From contig PUFA01000007.1 in assembly GCA_003508835.1 (NCBI GenBank), positions 19,367,001-19,431,000 on the forward strand: a stretch of DNA of 64,000 nt, given 5' to 3'. The notes below the pieces were generated by a model. That model did not search any database. It saw nothing but the letters and a program-made list of their open reading frames with translations, and had not been told where the DNA came from. Shown here piece by piece: positions 29,501 to 35,612 of the stretch. Every line of letters starts with the position of its first letter. Position 1 is the first letter of the stretch. Made by a program: the position numbers and the translations under genes. The stretch comes from Eonycteris spelaea (lineage: Eukaryota > Chordata > Mammalia > Chiroptera > Pteropodidae).

Positions 29501-32500
29501 GGAAGTTTTGAACATATTCGATTGTATTAATTTACTAGGGCTGCCATAACGAAATGCCACAGATCGAGCGGCTTAAACAATAGAAATTTATTTTCTCACA
29601 GTTCTAGAGGCTATAAGACCGAGATCCAGGTGCCAGGAGGGTTGGTTTCCTCAGGGTCCTCTTTCCTTGGCTTGCAAATAACAGTCGTCTTGCTGCCTCT
29701 TCACATGGTCGTCCCTTCGTTTGTGTGACCCTGGTGCATCTCTTCTAAAAATCCTTCACCCAAATCCAGTCATATGCATTAGGGCCTCATACCAATGGTC
29801 TCATTTTAACTTAATCTTCTCTTTAAATTCCTTATCTTTAAATACAAGTTACATTCTGGGTACTAGAGGTTGAGACTTCAACATATGAATTTTGGGATAA
29901 CACAAAGCCCATAACAACAATCTCAAAGAATGTTGTTTCCATGAATTATTCTTGAGTAAACCACTGGTAGATGAACTTCAGCCAACCGGGAGATGATTGG
30001 GGAACCACACAAAAGAATGTCAGTGATAAATGAATATATTTAACTGTAGAACCAATGCTAAGCAAAGATGAGAAATAGGGTGACAGACAAGACTAAATAC
30101 TGTGTGCCCTAACAATGAAGAATGATAAAATTACAAAAAAAAAAAAAAAAAAAAAAATGGCTGGAAGAAAGAATTAAGCCAGGAAACATAAGTTTTCTGA
30201 TTGCCTCATTTATAATTCCTTGGAGTTAGAGACCACCATCAAAAGGGGCAAATGAAATAGGAAAATCCAAAATCAAACCTAAATTAATCCAAAATTAGAC
30301 CCAAATTAAGTATTAGAATTTTGCATATGGTAGTAGAGGTAGCATCTCAATGGTGTGAGATATGAATTTTTCATTAAACAGTATTGGGACAACTTAGCTA
30401 TCTAGAAAAAAAACAAAATTGGAGCCGTATCTTTATACCAAGTTATATTTAAATGGATCCAAAATTTAAATGTGAAAAATGAAACTATGAAAGTTCTAGG
30501 GGAAAACATGGTACAACTTCTTGATAACCTTAAAGTAAGCAAGACCTTCCTACTACAACTGAAAATTCAGAAGCCATCAGAGATAAATTAATAAACCGAA
30601 CTATGTAGAAAGCAAAACTTTTCGTGTACTCAAGCACCATGAGTCCAACAGTGACTCAGAAAACTGAGGGAATATATCTGTAATTCAAACCACAGGTAAG
30701 GGACTAATCTCCCTAATATATAAAGAGCTTTTTCAATAGATAATATAAAGACCTCATAGAAAAATTAATAAAATAGGAGAACAGTTTACACAAAAATACA
30801 AATGGATGTCAAACATGAAAGGATAATCAGCTCCACTCATAAGATGGGAAATGCAGATTTAAACCATATTTGCACATATCAAAGGTCCAGAGTTAACAAT
30901 CTATGGTGAGGCTATAAGGAAATAGGGGCACTCATATGTTTTTGTAGGGGGTTAAATTGTTATAATACTATGGAGGGCAATGTGATGATATCTGTCAAAA
31001 TGACAAGTGTGTATTCCCTTGACATAGCCTGTCCACTTCTGGAAATATATCCTGGAAATGCACGTGCACAAATGCAAAGTATACCTATACAGATTATTTT
31101 CACAGCATTGTTTGTAATAGTAAAAACTGGGAGAGGGGAATATTGACTAATGAGGATCTAGTTCAATAAATAATGATGCATCCATACTATGCAGTTGATA
31201 ACAAAAGATGAGGAGGCTTTCTATACACTGATGTCAGAAGATCTCCAAGGTGTATTGTTTAGTGAAAAAAGCAAAGTAGATGGCTGTTACCTCTTATATA
31301 AGTATTAGGTTACCACATATAAAAAAGAATGGGACTATAAGTCTATATTCATATTTGTATAAAGCAGAAAATCCTAAAAGGCTGCATAAGAAACTGAAAA
31401 TGGTGTTTACTTGTATACAGTAGAGACAAGGATGGGAAGGAGACTGTATAACTTCATATAATTTCCAGTCTTTGAAACATGTGTATGAGTTACCTGTGTA
31501 AAAAGTTAAGTAAATTTAAAAAAAGGACATGGTCATAAAATACAGTTCTGTTTCGTAGTCAGGTAGTTTTGGACAAGACACTTAATCTCTCTGAATCATA
31601 GTTTTCTCACCTATAAACAGGCTGAAATCATAGACTCAAGCTCATGAGTGTTGTTAGGGTAGAGGGGATGAACATGGTGGGAGAGATGAATTACGTACCT
31701 AGCAGGGTGCCAGCACCAAGTAAATACTCAGTTAAGTGGTCATTAATTCGCGTTGCTGTGCTTACTCTCGGTAGTAAATTAGTATGTTATTTAAGAGAGA
31801 TCAGCTTTAGTTGACCATTCCTTCATAGAACCAGACATCCTGGGTCCTTTCCAGCATGGCAGCCCTCTACTGGAGAGTGAAAGGCCAAGGAAAGAAGGCA
31901 ATTGACTGCCTGCGCCAGGCGCTCCACTATGCTCCACACCAAATGAAGGTGAGTGGGACTCAGAAGATGTGAATTTCTCCCCCTTGGTCCTTGCCATTGC
32001 CCAGTGGTTTATGAGGTTTCAACTAGCCTTCCTCCTACTCAACCAGTAAGGAAGTGGCAAAGTGCTAAGATAGGATAGGGCAGAAGAGCCTGCACCCGGC
32101 TTAGGCCACCGCAAGCCTGTGAGTATACACGAGAACATGGAGGGAGGGTTTCAAGATCACTATAAGAATTACGTCAAATACCCTTCTGCTGTCGTCAGAG
32201 CCACCCAATGTAGAGCAAATACACAGGCCTGGACAGGCCATCACCCTAGAAGTTGTTCTGGATTTAGCTAGCCCCCTGGGCCCAGCTAGAGGCCTGTTAG
32301 ACTTGTTTTGCTTATGCTCCTTACTGACACTTGCTTCCAGACATAGAAACAGAAGCAAAGTTTTCTTTCTTCATACATAACAGCCAGTTCCTGTTCTTTG
32401 TCTGACTTCACCTTTAGACACACAAAACCAGACCAGCTAACCCTGTGTAACATCAGTCTTTTCAAAAAAGCTGGTTATTGTGATGATGGCTGAGAACGTA

Positions 32501-34617
32501 CAGTTTTTTAACAGCACATTTGTATCCACATGTGCAGAGTTCTGCATTCATCTCCAGACCTCATACTCCTAAAGACACGGCGTGTGTCTTCTCTAGTCGT
32601 AAAGGCAGTCTGTGGGGCAGTGGAGGGCACAGGCTTTCCCATCAGGCCCCGCCGACTTCTGAATGCAGCTCTGCCTCCTACTAGTTTTGTGATCTTAGGC
32701 AAATTACTGAACTTCTAAGACCTCATATAATGACATGCACTCTAATGAGTGTCCTGTTAGGACAAAGATGAGTCCCTTTTTTTTTTCATCAATTTCTTCG
32801 GTATCTCCTATAGAACCCAGTACAGTGTGGTATAGACAGCAGTTGTTCAGATAACACATTTAAAGGGAAAAAATATATGTGATGATAATAACCTTGCTAC
32901 TTGTTCAACCCATTATTCTCTGTACGGCCAGGTGACAGGGAAGGGCCAAGACTCTAGATCAGAGCTCAGAGAACTTTTTCTGCAGCGGCCAGATTGTAAG
33001 AAATTTAGGCTTGCAGGCCAGACAGCCTCTGTTACAGCCACTCAGATCTGCCATGGTGCCATGCAACAGCCACAGAAATCCGTGAAGGGGTGAGAACGGT
33101 TGTGTCCGATGAAACATTACAAAAACAGGCAGCAGTCTGGATTCCGCTTTGGACCAAAGCTTGTCAGCCCCGCTTCAGATGGTGCAGTGGTCTTTGCAGA
33201 TAATTCTTTTGCTCTGTGACAGCACCACTCAAGAGTGTGGCCTGTGGTGGACAGGTGTCAGTGTATTAACTATTTATCACCAATCTGAAATGAGACAAGG
33301 AGCTCGCACCAGAGTGGAAACCAGCAGCTTCACTCAGCGAGGTTGTTTACTCAGCTGACATTTTTTTTTGTTTGTGTTTGGAGGCAAGACTTTCTAGTTG
33401 AAAGAGGTATACGCATTGGTTTATATTCTGGTGCAAGCGGCTTATCTATCACGGACCAGTAGCAAACAGCAGACGAGCACGTCGAGTGGCACTGCCCCGT
33501 CGTTTTCCAGAAAACACCAACTGTGTTATTTATGATCACAAAAACCGAGAACGAAAGCTCAGAAACCAACGTCCCTCCCTTCTCGCCATTCCCCTTCCTC
33601 TCCCAGGACGTGCCCCTGATCAGCCTGGCCAACATCTTGCACAACGCCAAGCTCTGGAACGACGCCGTCATAGTAGCCACCATGGCGGTAGAGATCGCGC
33701 CCCACTTCGCTGTGAACCACTTCACGCTGGGCAACGTCTACGTGGCAATGGTGAGGCTGGCGTGTGAGCAGGGCACACCAGCTGCATATCTTTAATTTCA
33801 AACCTTATTTGACTAATTTTTATGTCTGTTTTCTGTAAGTTTTACGTCTAAAATAGCTAGCTCTACCAAACATTTTATGGGTAAGGGGTTTGTGTGTTTT
33901 TTAAATAATACATGAAATTCATCTAAGTATTCACAACTGCGTAGTTCCTCGCCATGAGTTTAACACTAACAGTAGAGTCTGATTTACCTACAGTTTTCTG
34001 AAGACATTACCTGTTCCAGAAAACCTTTCCTCACTCTCCGGGTGGAGATACACTCACTGCACTCTCTTCTGGGTTGGGCCGGGTACCTGTCATTGCATCG
34101 TGATGCCTGTGCCTGTTTTTCTTGCCACATTTTCACCGCATTTTATAATGTTATGTTGAAGTATTTGTCTCATCCCCCAGACTAGGAGCTCCTTAGGGAA
34201 AACGCAGCCCTTCATCTCCCCGTTCCTAGTTCTGTGTGTTTGGCACATAGTAGGCGCTCACCAAATGCCAGCCTCCCCTTTCCCTGTGGTTCGGGGCCCT
34301 GTGATGTTGTGGCTGGGGGCGGAGGTGGTGGTTTCTCCCAGACCCCAGTTTCCCTCAGCACTTTAGGTCTGCTGAGGAAATGCTGCAGGATTGTCACCAG
34401 CACAGAGGTGCTTTTGAGGAGAAACAATCCTGGCGTGCGTTCAGTCCGGCGGTAGGACCCGCTCTCACTGTCCCTTCCCCTCGCAGGAGGAGTTTGAGAA
34501 GGCCTGGTGTGGTACGAGTCGACGCTGAAGCTGCAGCCCGAGTTCGTCCCGGCCAAGAACCGAATACAGACCATCCAGTGTCACTTAATGCTGAAGAAGG
34601 GGCGGCGTTCCCCTTAG
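1..34617 (+). CDS. TTC17: TTC17, 3' portion of the gene (ten coding exons, frame broken twice)
   Basis: Spliced translation of ten + strand exons gives about 463 residues recognisable as the C-terminal part of tetratricopeptide repeat protein 17. Exons: 1-48 (partial), 4995-5165, 14661-14919, 15396-15549, 22043-22163, 24050-24209, 25100-25183, 31829-31948, 33607-33750, 34487-34617. All acceptors are AG, all donors GT, and phases join in order. The order is an acidic Ser/Glu-rich linker, a basic Lys/Pro stretch, a conserved middle domain, then three TPR units in the last three exons. From the literature as I recall it, TTC17 partners CATIP in actin organisation and ciliogenesis; nothing in the sequence itself shows this. 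Codons are intact except for single missing bases near 14832 and 34504, each giving a premature stop. The 5' part of the gene, with its promoter, lies outside the window. A processed pseudogene is excluded because introns are present. Confidence 0.93.
49..1300. other. TTC17 intron, no recognised element
   Basis: AT-rich intronic sequence with no open frame, clear repeat family or structural RNA that I can recognise. A short CG/CA run lies at about 1078-1092. Confidence 0.6.
1301..1350. repeat. 15-bp direct repeats flanking a T-rich tract
   Basis: The word gtaaggatgcttttt occurs at 1301-1315 and again at 1336-1350, separated by about 20 bases made almost only of T with scattered A. On the minus strand the spacer reads like an A-rich tail. 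This resembles target-site duplications around a retrotransposed poly(A)-only insertion. A simple slippage duplication is the alternative. Confidence 0.55.
1351..3310. other. TTC17 intron, no recognised element
   Basis: AT-rich intron. A T-run followed by an A-run lies at about 1862-1883 and a short CA-rich patch at about 3171-3190. A pyrimidine-rich patch near 2385-2460 is not followed by a coding frame matching TTC17. Nothing else recognised. Confidence 0.55.
3311..3510 (+). repeat. MIR SINE fossil
   Basis: The tRNA-derived MIR layout can be followed: a tagtggaaa... start, gattcaaatctcagatctac in the box B-like core, tacttattgtctgtaaagtg for the conserved centre, and a cactcaacaaatattggct end equivalent to the MIR 3' terminus. 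Many substitutions show an ancient copy. L2-like sequence may continue to about 3720. Confidence 0.7.
3725..3800 (+). repeat. MIR fragment
   Basis: The stretch gaactgatccaaatcccaga followed by a ccacttacttactgtgtgat-like segment matches the MIR core in the + orientation. Only the core is left. Confidence 0.55.
3801..4994. other. TTC17 intron, acceptor side, no recognised element
   Basis: No repeat family or RNA gene recognised. The 3' end carries a pyrimidine-rich tract (tctgtgtctcttgtcattgag) leading to the acceptor at 4993-4994. The open frame at 4576-4800 has no conserved features. Confidence 0.5.
4995..5165 (+). CDS. TTC17: TTC17 internal exon, acidic linker
   Basis: The exon lies between acceptor tcattgag and donor gtaagt and encodes about 57 residues beginning [17 protein letters not shown]. 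It then has a Glu/Ser-rich run ([15 protein letters not shown]) and ends at VLRLE plus one base. This is a low-complexity acidic linker between the N-terminal and C-terminal TPR parts. It enters after codon position 1 and leaves after codon position 1, so skipping it would keep the frame. No break is seen. Confidence 0.9.
5166..5929. other. TTC17 intron, no recognised element
   Basis: Intronic sequence after the donor at 5166. I see no conserved ORF or repeat family that I can name. Confidence 0.5.
5930..6240 (+). repeat. L2 LINE fragment
   Basis: The run around 5980-6040 (ttaaatttaacatatctaaa then cttgaacttgtcctcatttt) and the gacctgttgaatctgccatc part near 6130 match the L2 3' ORF region in the + orientation. 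It is heavily diverged. Confidence 0.6.
6250..6335. repeat. GA-rich low-complexity tract
   Basis: A purine-rich stretch of imperfect GA/GGA repeats runs from about 6267 to 6335. Confidence 0.75.
6741..6812. repeat. 72-nt imperfect palindrome with AT core
   Basis: The left arm (6741-6764, atcttgtacttccttctgag then tgga) pairs with the right arm (6792-6812, ttccactcggaagtataaga then t) apart from a 3-nt insertion and one or two mismatches. The centre is an alternating TA tract that is itself self-complementary. The whole could extrude as a cruciform. No known MITE family recognised. Confidence 0.8.
6768..6886. repeat. (TA)n/(TATG)n low-complexity region
   Basis: Alternating TA, TATG and TATATAC units fill this stretch and overlap the palindrome. 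The short open frames on both strands here are products of the repeat. Confidence 0.85.
7330..7630. other. Unidentified intronic segment with raised CpG density
   Basis: About 16 CpG dinucleotides occur in roughly 300 bases (for example around gcgtacgttc and gctgacgcgtcc), while the neighbouring intron has almost none. I recognise no gene or repeat family. Confidence 0.45.
7865..8022 (-). repeat. MIR SINE fossil
   Basis: The + strand reads cattttataaatgagaaaat then tgaggcttggtgaaattagg and tagcttgcctgagatcttca, the reverse complement of the MIR core. It ends near ctgattccatgaacggtgtc. Confidence 0.7.
8365..8602 (+). repeat. MIR SINE fossil
   Basis: The MIR core is visible as acttgggcaagttacttaat followed by a cctcat... 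segment and a 3' end ggaactcagtaaacattcac. Confidence 0.65.
9040..9130 (-). repeat. MIR fragment
   Basis: The stretch agttgtccaaggtcctgtgg then gtcctaatttgaatccaaat corresponds to the reverse-complemented MIR core. Confidence 0.5.
9131..10690. other. TTC17 intron, mostly unassigned; short L1-like piece
   Basis: The segment at about 9885-9945 (acattgtgtaaatctaagat) resembles an L1M 3' UTR. Poly(T) runs lie near 9952-9961 and 10041-10052. The 123-aa open frame at 10060-10431 is T-rich and has no domain features, so I do not call it a gene. Confidence 0.4.
10700..11830 (+). repeat. L2 LINE fragments
   Basis: Several diverged L2 3' segments lie in the + orientation. One end block (tagactgtaagctccatggg, then cagcacattgttagacacac and gaatgtttaaatgaattaat) is at about 10787-10872. 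A second ORF2-end-like block (ccattaaatccatttaatca) starts near 11050 and a third runs through 11830. Confidence 0.6.
11831..13836. other. TTC17 intron, no clearly recognised element
   Basis: Unique-looking intron. A tgcctgctatgtggcaggta motif at about 12492-12511 resembles a common ancient mammalian repeat. No exon-like ORF with matching phase is seen. Confidence 0.45.
13837..13869. repeat. (TA)n(CA)n microsatellite
   Basis: A run of alternating TA followed by about ten CA units, preceded by an A-run. Confidence 0.9.
14170..14616 (-). mobile_element. L1 retrotransposon fragment with internal inversion
   Basis: Positions 14170-14440 are the reverse complement of an L1 3' UTR end; on the minus strand it terminates in gtaattgaaaaataaaggtt. 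The + strand words ctagtacccacctggcacta and ccccgtgctgtactttacat are typical of this family, which I associate with bats. Positions 14441-14616 are the end of L1 ORF2 in the opposite orientation (gcactatttacaatagccaa, tactcagccatag). An inverted upstream part joined to a forward 3' part on the minus strand is the signature of twin priming. Confidence 0.75.
14548..14593. repeat. (GT)23 microsatellite in L1, 67 nt before an exon
   Basis: There are 46 uninterrupted bases of alternating GT, in the position where L1 ORF2 normally carries a short TA-rich stretch. The tract ends 67 nt upstream of the TTC17 exon at 14661. Confidence 0.95.
14631..14660 (+). promoter_or_regulatory. Branch point and 3' splice site of the TTC17 exon at 14661
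   Basis: The motif ttctaataaca at about 14629-14639 is a good branch-point match with an A about 25 nt upstream of the exon. It is followed by a short tgctggctcttgaatttcag tract ending in AG at 14660. The pyrimidine tract is modest. Confidence 0.55.
14661..14919 (+). CDS. TTC17: TTC17 internal exon with a one-base frameshift
   Basis: Entering after codon position 1, the exon reads [20 protein letters not shown], then a conserved block with [20 protein letters not shown] and [10 protein letters not shown]. Directly after that, at about 14832-14834, one G is missing (two Gs where the frame needs three), and the frame as written hits TGA at 14837-14839. In the +1-corrected frame the expected continuation [20 protein letters not shown] and SEDDEATEW follows to the donor at 14920. 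The exon is 259 bases; with 260 it ends exactly on a codon, as the next exon requires. The signal is strong that a base has been lost. Whether it was lost in the genome or in the assembly cannot be told here. Confidence 0.9.
14920..15395. other. TTC17 intron, short
   Basis: A 476-base intron with donor gtaaaa and acceptor tttcccag. No repeat recognised. The open frames across it are readthrough from the flanking exons. Confidence 0.6.
15396..15549 (+). CDS. TTC17: TTC17 internal exon, basic Lys/Pro segment
   Basis: The exon reads [20 protein letters not shown], then [20 protein letters not shown] and [11 protein letters not shown], leaving one base (g). It is a strongly basic, probably disordered stretch that could be a nucleic-acid- or membrane-contacting or localisation segment; this role is a guess. 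Acceptor cccag and donor gtaaat are sound and the frame is intact. Confidence 0.9.
15805..16005 (+). repeat. MIR SINE fossil
   Basis: A well preserved MIR core: ccctgggttcaaacaccagt, cctcattttccttatctata, agggtggttgtgagaatttt and ctgggcacatagggctcaat occur in order. Confidence 0.8.
16006..16560. other. TTC17 intron, no recognised element
   Basis: AT-rich, with no identifiable family. Confidence 0.4.
16561..17125 (+). repeat. L1M/HAL1-like LINE fragment
   Basis: The stretch accatacaaatgaccaccaa then gaaaatgtcagcctcactaa, and later taaacaacctaactgttggt, match the end of old L1 ORF2 in the + orientation. It is heavily diverged, with no open frame of note. Confidence 0.6.
17188..19482 (+). mobile_element. 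Tigger1 (pogo/Tc1-mariner) DNA transposon, nearly full length
   Basis: The left inverted terminus caggcgtacctcattttatt starts directly after TA at 17186-17187. The right end (ctgagctatacttg, ending at 19482) is its diverged reverse complement. The roughly 2.3-kb length is close to the Tigger1 consensus length I recall (about 2.4 kb). Internal landmarks run in order: ttggtaattctctcagaacc, an N-terminal region, a DNA-binding part, a catalytic part and a 3' UTR. The missing piece is mostly 5' non-coding. It is inactive. Confidence 0.92.
17520..19268 (+). pseudogene. Decayed Tigger1 transposase
   Basis: This is a transposase of the pogo group (CENP-B-like helix-turn-helix followed by a DDE/D-type catalytic domain), broken by frameshifts and deletions. 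The initiator ATG is replaced. A CENP-B-like region reads [20 protein letters not shown] (near 17871-17930). A catalytic-domain block [10 protein letters not shown] contains the conserved Asp at 18391-18393 and is followed by [20 protein letters not shown]. The first catalytic region (gtagatgaacagcc, about 18060) lacks a base. A C-terminal block covers 18849-19118 and the end is near TAA at 19266-19268. The longest open piece is under 90 codons, so no active protein is expected. Confidence 0.88.
19483..20110. other. TTC17 intron, AT-rich; possible L1M 3' fragment
   Basis: Sequence near 19740-19790 (ctgacagggctatagatgat then a T-rich run) resembles the tail of old L1 elements. It is followed by a TTTATA-rich low-complexity stretch to about 19860. 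Confidence 0.4.
20120..20390 (+). repeat. CR1/L3-like LINE remnant with RT motif
   Basis: The frame through 20325-20390 reads [20 protein letters not shown], matching the reverse-transcriptase motif LDFSKAFD-V-H-IL--KM of CR1/L3-type LINEs. The preceding sequence (gataaattctgacaaagttc, cattattaaacaggtagttt) also fits this family. An A/T-run interrupts at about 20268-20279. It is a fossil. Confidence 0.6.
20391..20860 (+). repeat. L2 LINE 3' end
   Basis: The L2 3' coding part (gatgaagtccaaatttctcg, tgcttttccctctgcctgga) is followed by the L2 tail (tagactgtaagctcaaagcg, agtagatactcaataaatat). Confidence 0.75.
21200..21450 (+). repeat. MIR SINE fossil
   Basis: The MIR core is visible as caccttgagcaagtcacttg, ctctgagtctctgttttctt and gcctcgtgaggttataaatg. 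Confidence 0.75.
21478..21673 (-). mobile_element. MER20-like hAT-Charlie element
   Basis: The + strand carries attgttctctaccaggagtg, atctagagacatttttggtt, acatctagtgggtagaggcc and caacaaaggattatccagcc in order, the reverse complement of the MER20 consensus as I remember it. It is non-autonomous and codes for nothing. Confidence 0.75.
22043..22163 (+). CDS. TTC17: TTC17 internal exon
   Basis: The exon reads [20 protein letters not shown], then [19 protein letters not shown], and leaves two bases (ga) that form Asp with the next exon. Two bases at its start complete a Gly codon. The acceptor is ttggttccag and the donor GTGAGT at 22164. It is part of the conserved middle domain between the linker and the C-terminal TPRs. 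The frame is intact. Confidence 0.92.
22164..22689. other. TTC17 intron, no recognised element
   Basis: Donor-proximal intron. I recognise no family. Confidence 0.5.
22690..23430 (+). repeat. L2 LINE fragment
   Basis: Successive L2 ORF2-end landmarks are present: ccatcatcttcacttggatt, gcctcctagctggtcctctt, accacagtgctcagaattct, gcctttcatgatctgttcct, ccacttaaatctcacttcct. A diverged 3' end follows near 23330. The 79- and 93-aa open frames here are L2 relics. Confidence 0.8.
23431..24049. other. TTC17 intron, no recognised element
   Basis: Acceptor-side intron ending in cattttccag. No family recognised. Confidence 0.5.
24050..24209 (+). CDS. TTC17: TTC17 internal exon
   Basis: After one base completing Asp, the exon reads [20 protein letters not shown], then [20 protein letters not shown] and [13 protein letters not shown]. 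The donor is GTAAGT at 24210. This is a conserved loop-rich segment before the TPR block, and the frame is intact. Confidence 0.93.
24210..25099. other. TTC17 intron with an L1M/HAL1-like fragment at 24560-24905
   Basis: The + strand shows atgtccagcaatagaggatt, atacaatggagccatcaaga, a reduced agtatgcagtgtgatcccat block and a T-rich 3' end, in the order of an old L1/HAL1 3' region. The rest is unassigned. The acceptor is ttccctaccag. Confidence 0.6.
25100..25183 (+). CDS. TTC17: TTC17 internal exon
   Basis: This 84-base in-phase exon encodes [20 protein letters not shown] and RIAKVLEK, a predicted amphipathic helical lead-in to the C-terminal TPRs. The donor is GTAAGT at 25184. Because it is a multiple of three with phase 0 at both ends, it could be skipped without a frameshift. 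Confidence 0.93.
25184..26354. other. TTC17 intron, no recognised element
   Basis: No repeat family was identified. Two overlapping open frames near 25934-26382 show no conserved features. Confidence 0.4.
26355..26450 (-). repeat. MLT1 (MaLR/ERVL) LTR end fragment
   Basis: The + strand stretch cagttatctttctgcctaat then tttactggcttaaaactatt and tgctcagggttctgcagtct corresponds to the reverse-complemented terminal part of MLT1-type LTRs. It is a solo fragment with no coding capacity. Confidence 0.55.
26565..29290 (+). mobile_element. Old L1M LINE, degenerate ORF2 and 3' end
   Basis: ORF2-like landmarks occur in order on the + strand: caaaatattaacagactaaa and gtgtttatcccagaaataca near 27050-27130, accatcaccactctttttca near 27356, then cagacatttcatagaaaaaa and a tctcattaataatgaggaaa block near 28470-28545, and cctgtgacccagcaatttca near 28712. 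Stops are frequent in every frame. The L1 identity of 26565-27000 is weaker. Confidence 0.7.
29291..29522. other. Intronic sequence left of the MLT1A LTR, probably L1/HAL1-related
   Basis: Diverged sequence that resembles old L1-type internal sequence and seems to continue at 29917-30134 beyond the LTR. The family is not certain. Confidence 0.3.
29523..29916 (-). mobile_element. MLT1A-like LTR (endogenous retrovirus-like MaLR, solo)
   Basis: On the + strand it runs from tgtattaatttactagggct to aaagcccataaca, the reverse complement of an MLT1A LTR. Landmarks are gcttaaacaatagaaattta, ctcacagttctagaggctat and acttcaacatatgaattttg. It is a solo LTR with no internal viral genes. Confidence 0.82.
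30135..30157. repeat. (A)23 tract
   Basis: An uninterrupted run of A, possibly the tail of a retrotransposed fragment ending here. Confidence 0.9.
30380..31520 (+). mobile_element. Old L1M LINE 3' fragment
   Basis: Late ORF2 landmarks occur in order: ttggagccgtatctttatac, agttctaggggaaaacatgg, gtccacttctggaaatatat and gtattgtttagtgaaaaaag, with a 3' end near 31520. It is degenerate. Confidence 0.7.
31545..31750 (+). repeat. MIR SINE fossil
   Basis: The MIR core is visible as acaagacacttaatctctct, catagttttctcacctataa and a caccaagtaaatactcagtt end. It sits about 80 bases upstream of a TTC17 exon. Confidence 0.7.
31829..31948 (+). CDS. TTC17: TTC17 internal exon, TPR unit
   Basis: Exactly 40 codons, [20 protein letters not shown] then [20 protein letters not shown]. 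The [23 protein letters not shown] pattern is a TPR helix pair with the usual small residues at positions 8, 20 and 27 and Pro at 32. Acceptor cttcatag and donor GTGAGT. By length it should start near residue 1011 of the human protein, where a C-terminal TPR begins. The frame is intact. Confidence 0.95.
31949..32590. other. TTC17 intron, no recognised element
   Basis: No family recognised. Confidence 0.5.
32595..32730 (+). repeat. MIR fragment
   Basis: The stretch gttttgtgatcttaggcaaa then ttactgaacttctaagacct matches the MIR core, preceded by a degraded 5' part. Confidence 0.6.
32953..33180. mobile_element. hAT-type non-autonomous DNA element (family uncertain)
   Basis: The block cagagctcagagaacttttt, gcggccagattgtaagaaat, ttaggcttgcaggccagaca, acattacaaaaacaggcagc follows the order of a common mammalian hAT MITE with a ggccagat...ttaggctttgcgggcc core. 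I am not certain of its repeat name. Confidence 0.6.
33607..33750 (+). CDS. TTC17: TTC17 internal exon, TPR unit
   Basis: 48 codons: [40 protein letters not shown] and LGNVYVAM. This covers one TPR ([26 protein letters not shown] region) and the first helix of the next ([12 protein letters not shown]). The acceptor follows a good pyrimidine tract (ccttcctctcccag) and the donor is GTGAGG. The frame is intact and third positions are GC-rich relative to upstream exons. Confidence 0.95.
33990..34275 (+). repeat. L2 LINE 3' end
   Basis: Diverged L2 coding end (gttccagaaaacctttcctc), then the tail actaggagctccttagggaa and cacatagtaggcgctcacca. It lies in the last TTC17 intron. Confidence 0.75.
34487..34617 (+). 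CDS. TTC17: TTC17 terminal exon with a one-base frameshift
   Basis: Acceptor cctcgcag, then EEFEKA in frame. Two Cs stand at 34503-34504 where the conserved frame requires three. As written, the frame runs WCGTSRR and stops at TGA 34526-34528. In the corrected frame the expected [20 protein letters not shown] and [17 protein letters not shown] follow to TAG at 34615-34617, which is the normal TTC17 C-terminus. As written, the last TPR would be lost along with about 30 residues. The remaining 43 codons are clean, so loss of a base in the assembly or a very recent mutation is likely. Confidence 0.9.
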
Positions 34618-35320
34618 CGCACCCCTCCTTTCTCCCTGTTTTCTCATGCTTCTCAAAAAAAAAAAAAAAACAATAAGAAACCAATCATTGTCGGTATCTA
34701 CTTTTAATGACGTGTGTGGAAAATAACTGAGTAAGACTTATAACAGAACTTTGACATTTGTGCACATTCGTTTGGTTTGGGTTTTAAGCTCCTTTCCCCA
34801 CAGCCAACTTCAGAAACACAAATTTCTTAAAAGGAAAATGCAGCTTAAAGATATTGTGTAAATACTGAGCCAAGACATTTCTGGAGCTGTGCTCTGTCTC
34901 CACAACCTCGAGGCCTTTAGGGCTTTTCTCCGTGGTCCAGCCTGCCCCCTCCTCTGGTGGAGGACGAACCCGCACGCGCATCCTCTGCTTCCTCGTAGCG
35001 TCTGTTGTCAGTGGAAACGCAAAAGCCCGTCCGGTGCGGGTCGGTGAGGGCCGCGTTCCACGCGCTCTCCGTTAGCTCTCCGTGCTGTCCCAGGCCTGTC
35101 CTCTCCATGCTGCTATGTTACAAACGCTCAGAGGTAGTCTGCAGGGGAGGAAGGGGGGAAATGACGTTAAAAACAAAACATTTACAACAGCAAAAACTCG
35201 TAGGATCACCTGACCTCTGTAATGTTATTTATGTTGGGGAGGGAGGGGGGCTGAGAGGGGAAATCAGCCGTGTACAACATCTATATCATTTGTATTTTAA
35301 TTACAAATCACAAGGAAACC

Positions 35321-35326
35321 AATAAA
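35321..35326 (+). terminator. Proximal poly(A) signal AATAAA
   Basis: A canonical hexamer followed by AT-rich sequence with only weak GU content downstream. It could serve as a proximal alternative site. Confidence 0.5.
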
Positions 35327-35606
35327 TGGAAATCCTATATAACAAGTTTATATATATAGAATATGTATATTTGAAGCCCTCTACAGACTGAGTCTATGTT
35401 TCACTAATTCTTTGTTTCTGTGTTTCCCATCTTGGAAAAAGGTGTGAGTGTCAGTTCTCTCTCCCTGAGGCCTTCAAACTTGCTCCTCAGGAGGGAGCGA
35501 CGAGCCAAGCTTGAGTATTTCTGTGCAATGCTGTTACCTCTGGTCCCAGGAGAATCAGAAACTCCAGACATTTTGGAATCTTCAAGGGCACATACTGAGA
35601 ACAAAA

Positions 35607-35612
35607 AATAAA
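35607..35612 (+). terminator. Distal poly(A) signal AATAAA
   Basis: A canonical hexamer (within acaaaaaataaaagttg) followed 20-45 nt later by a GU/U-rich element (ggtctgtagtatggtttttc). This is the better end-of-gene signal. Confidence 0.7.

Noticed and set aside
29523..29916. Possible intact endogenous retrovirus around the MLT1A LTR
   Set aside because: Only one LTR is visible. Flanking sequence is L1-like and no gag, pol or env remnant was recognised.
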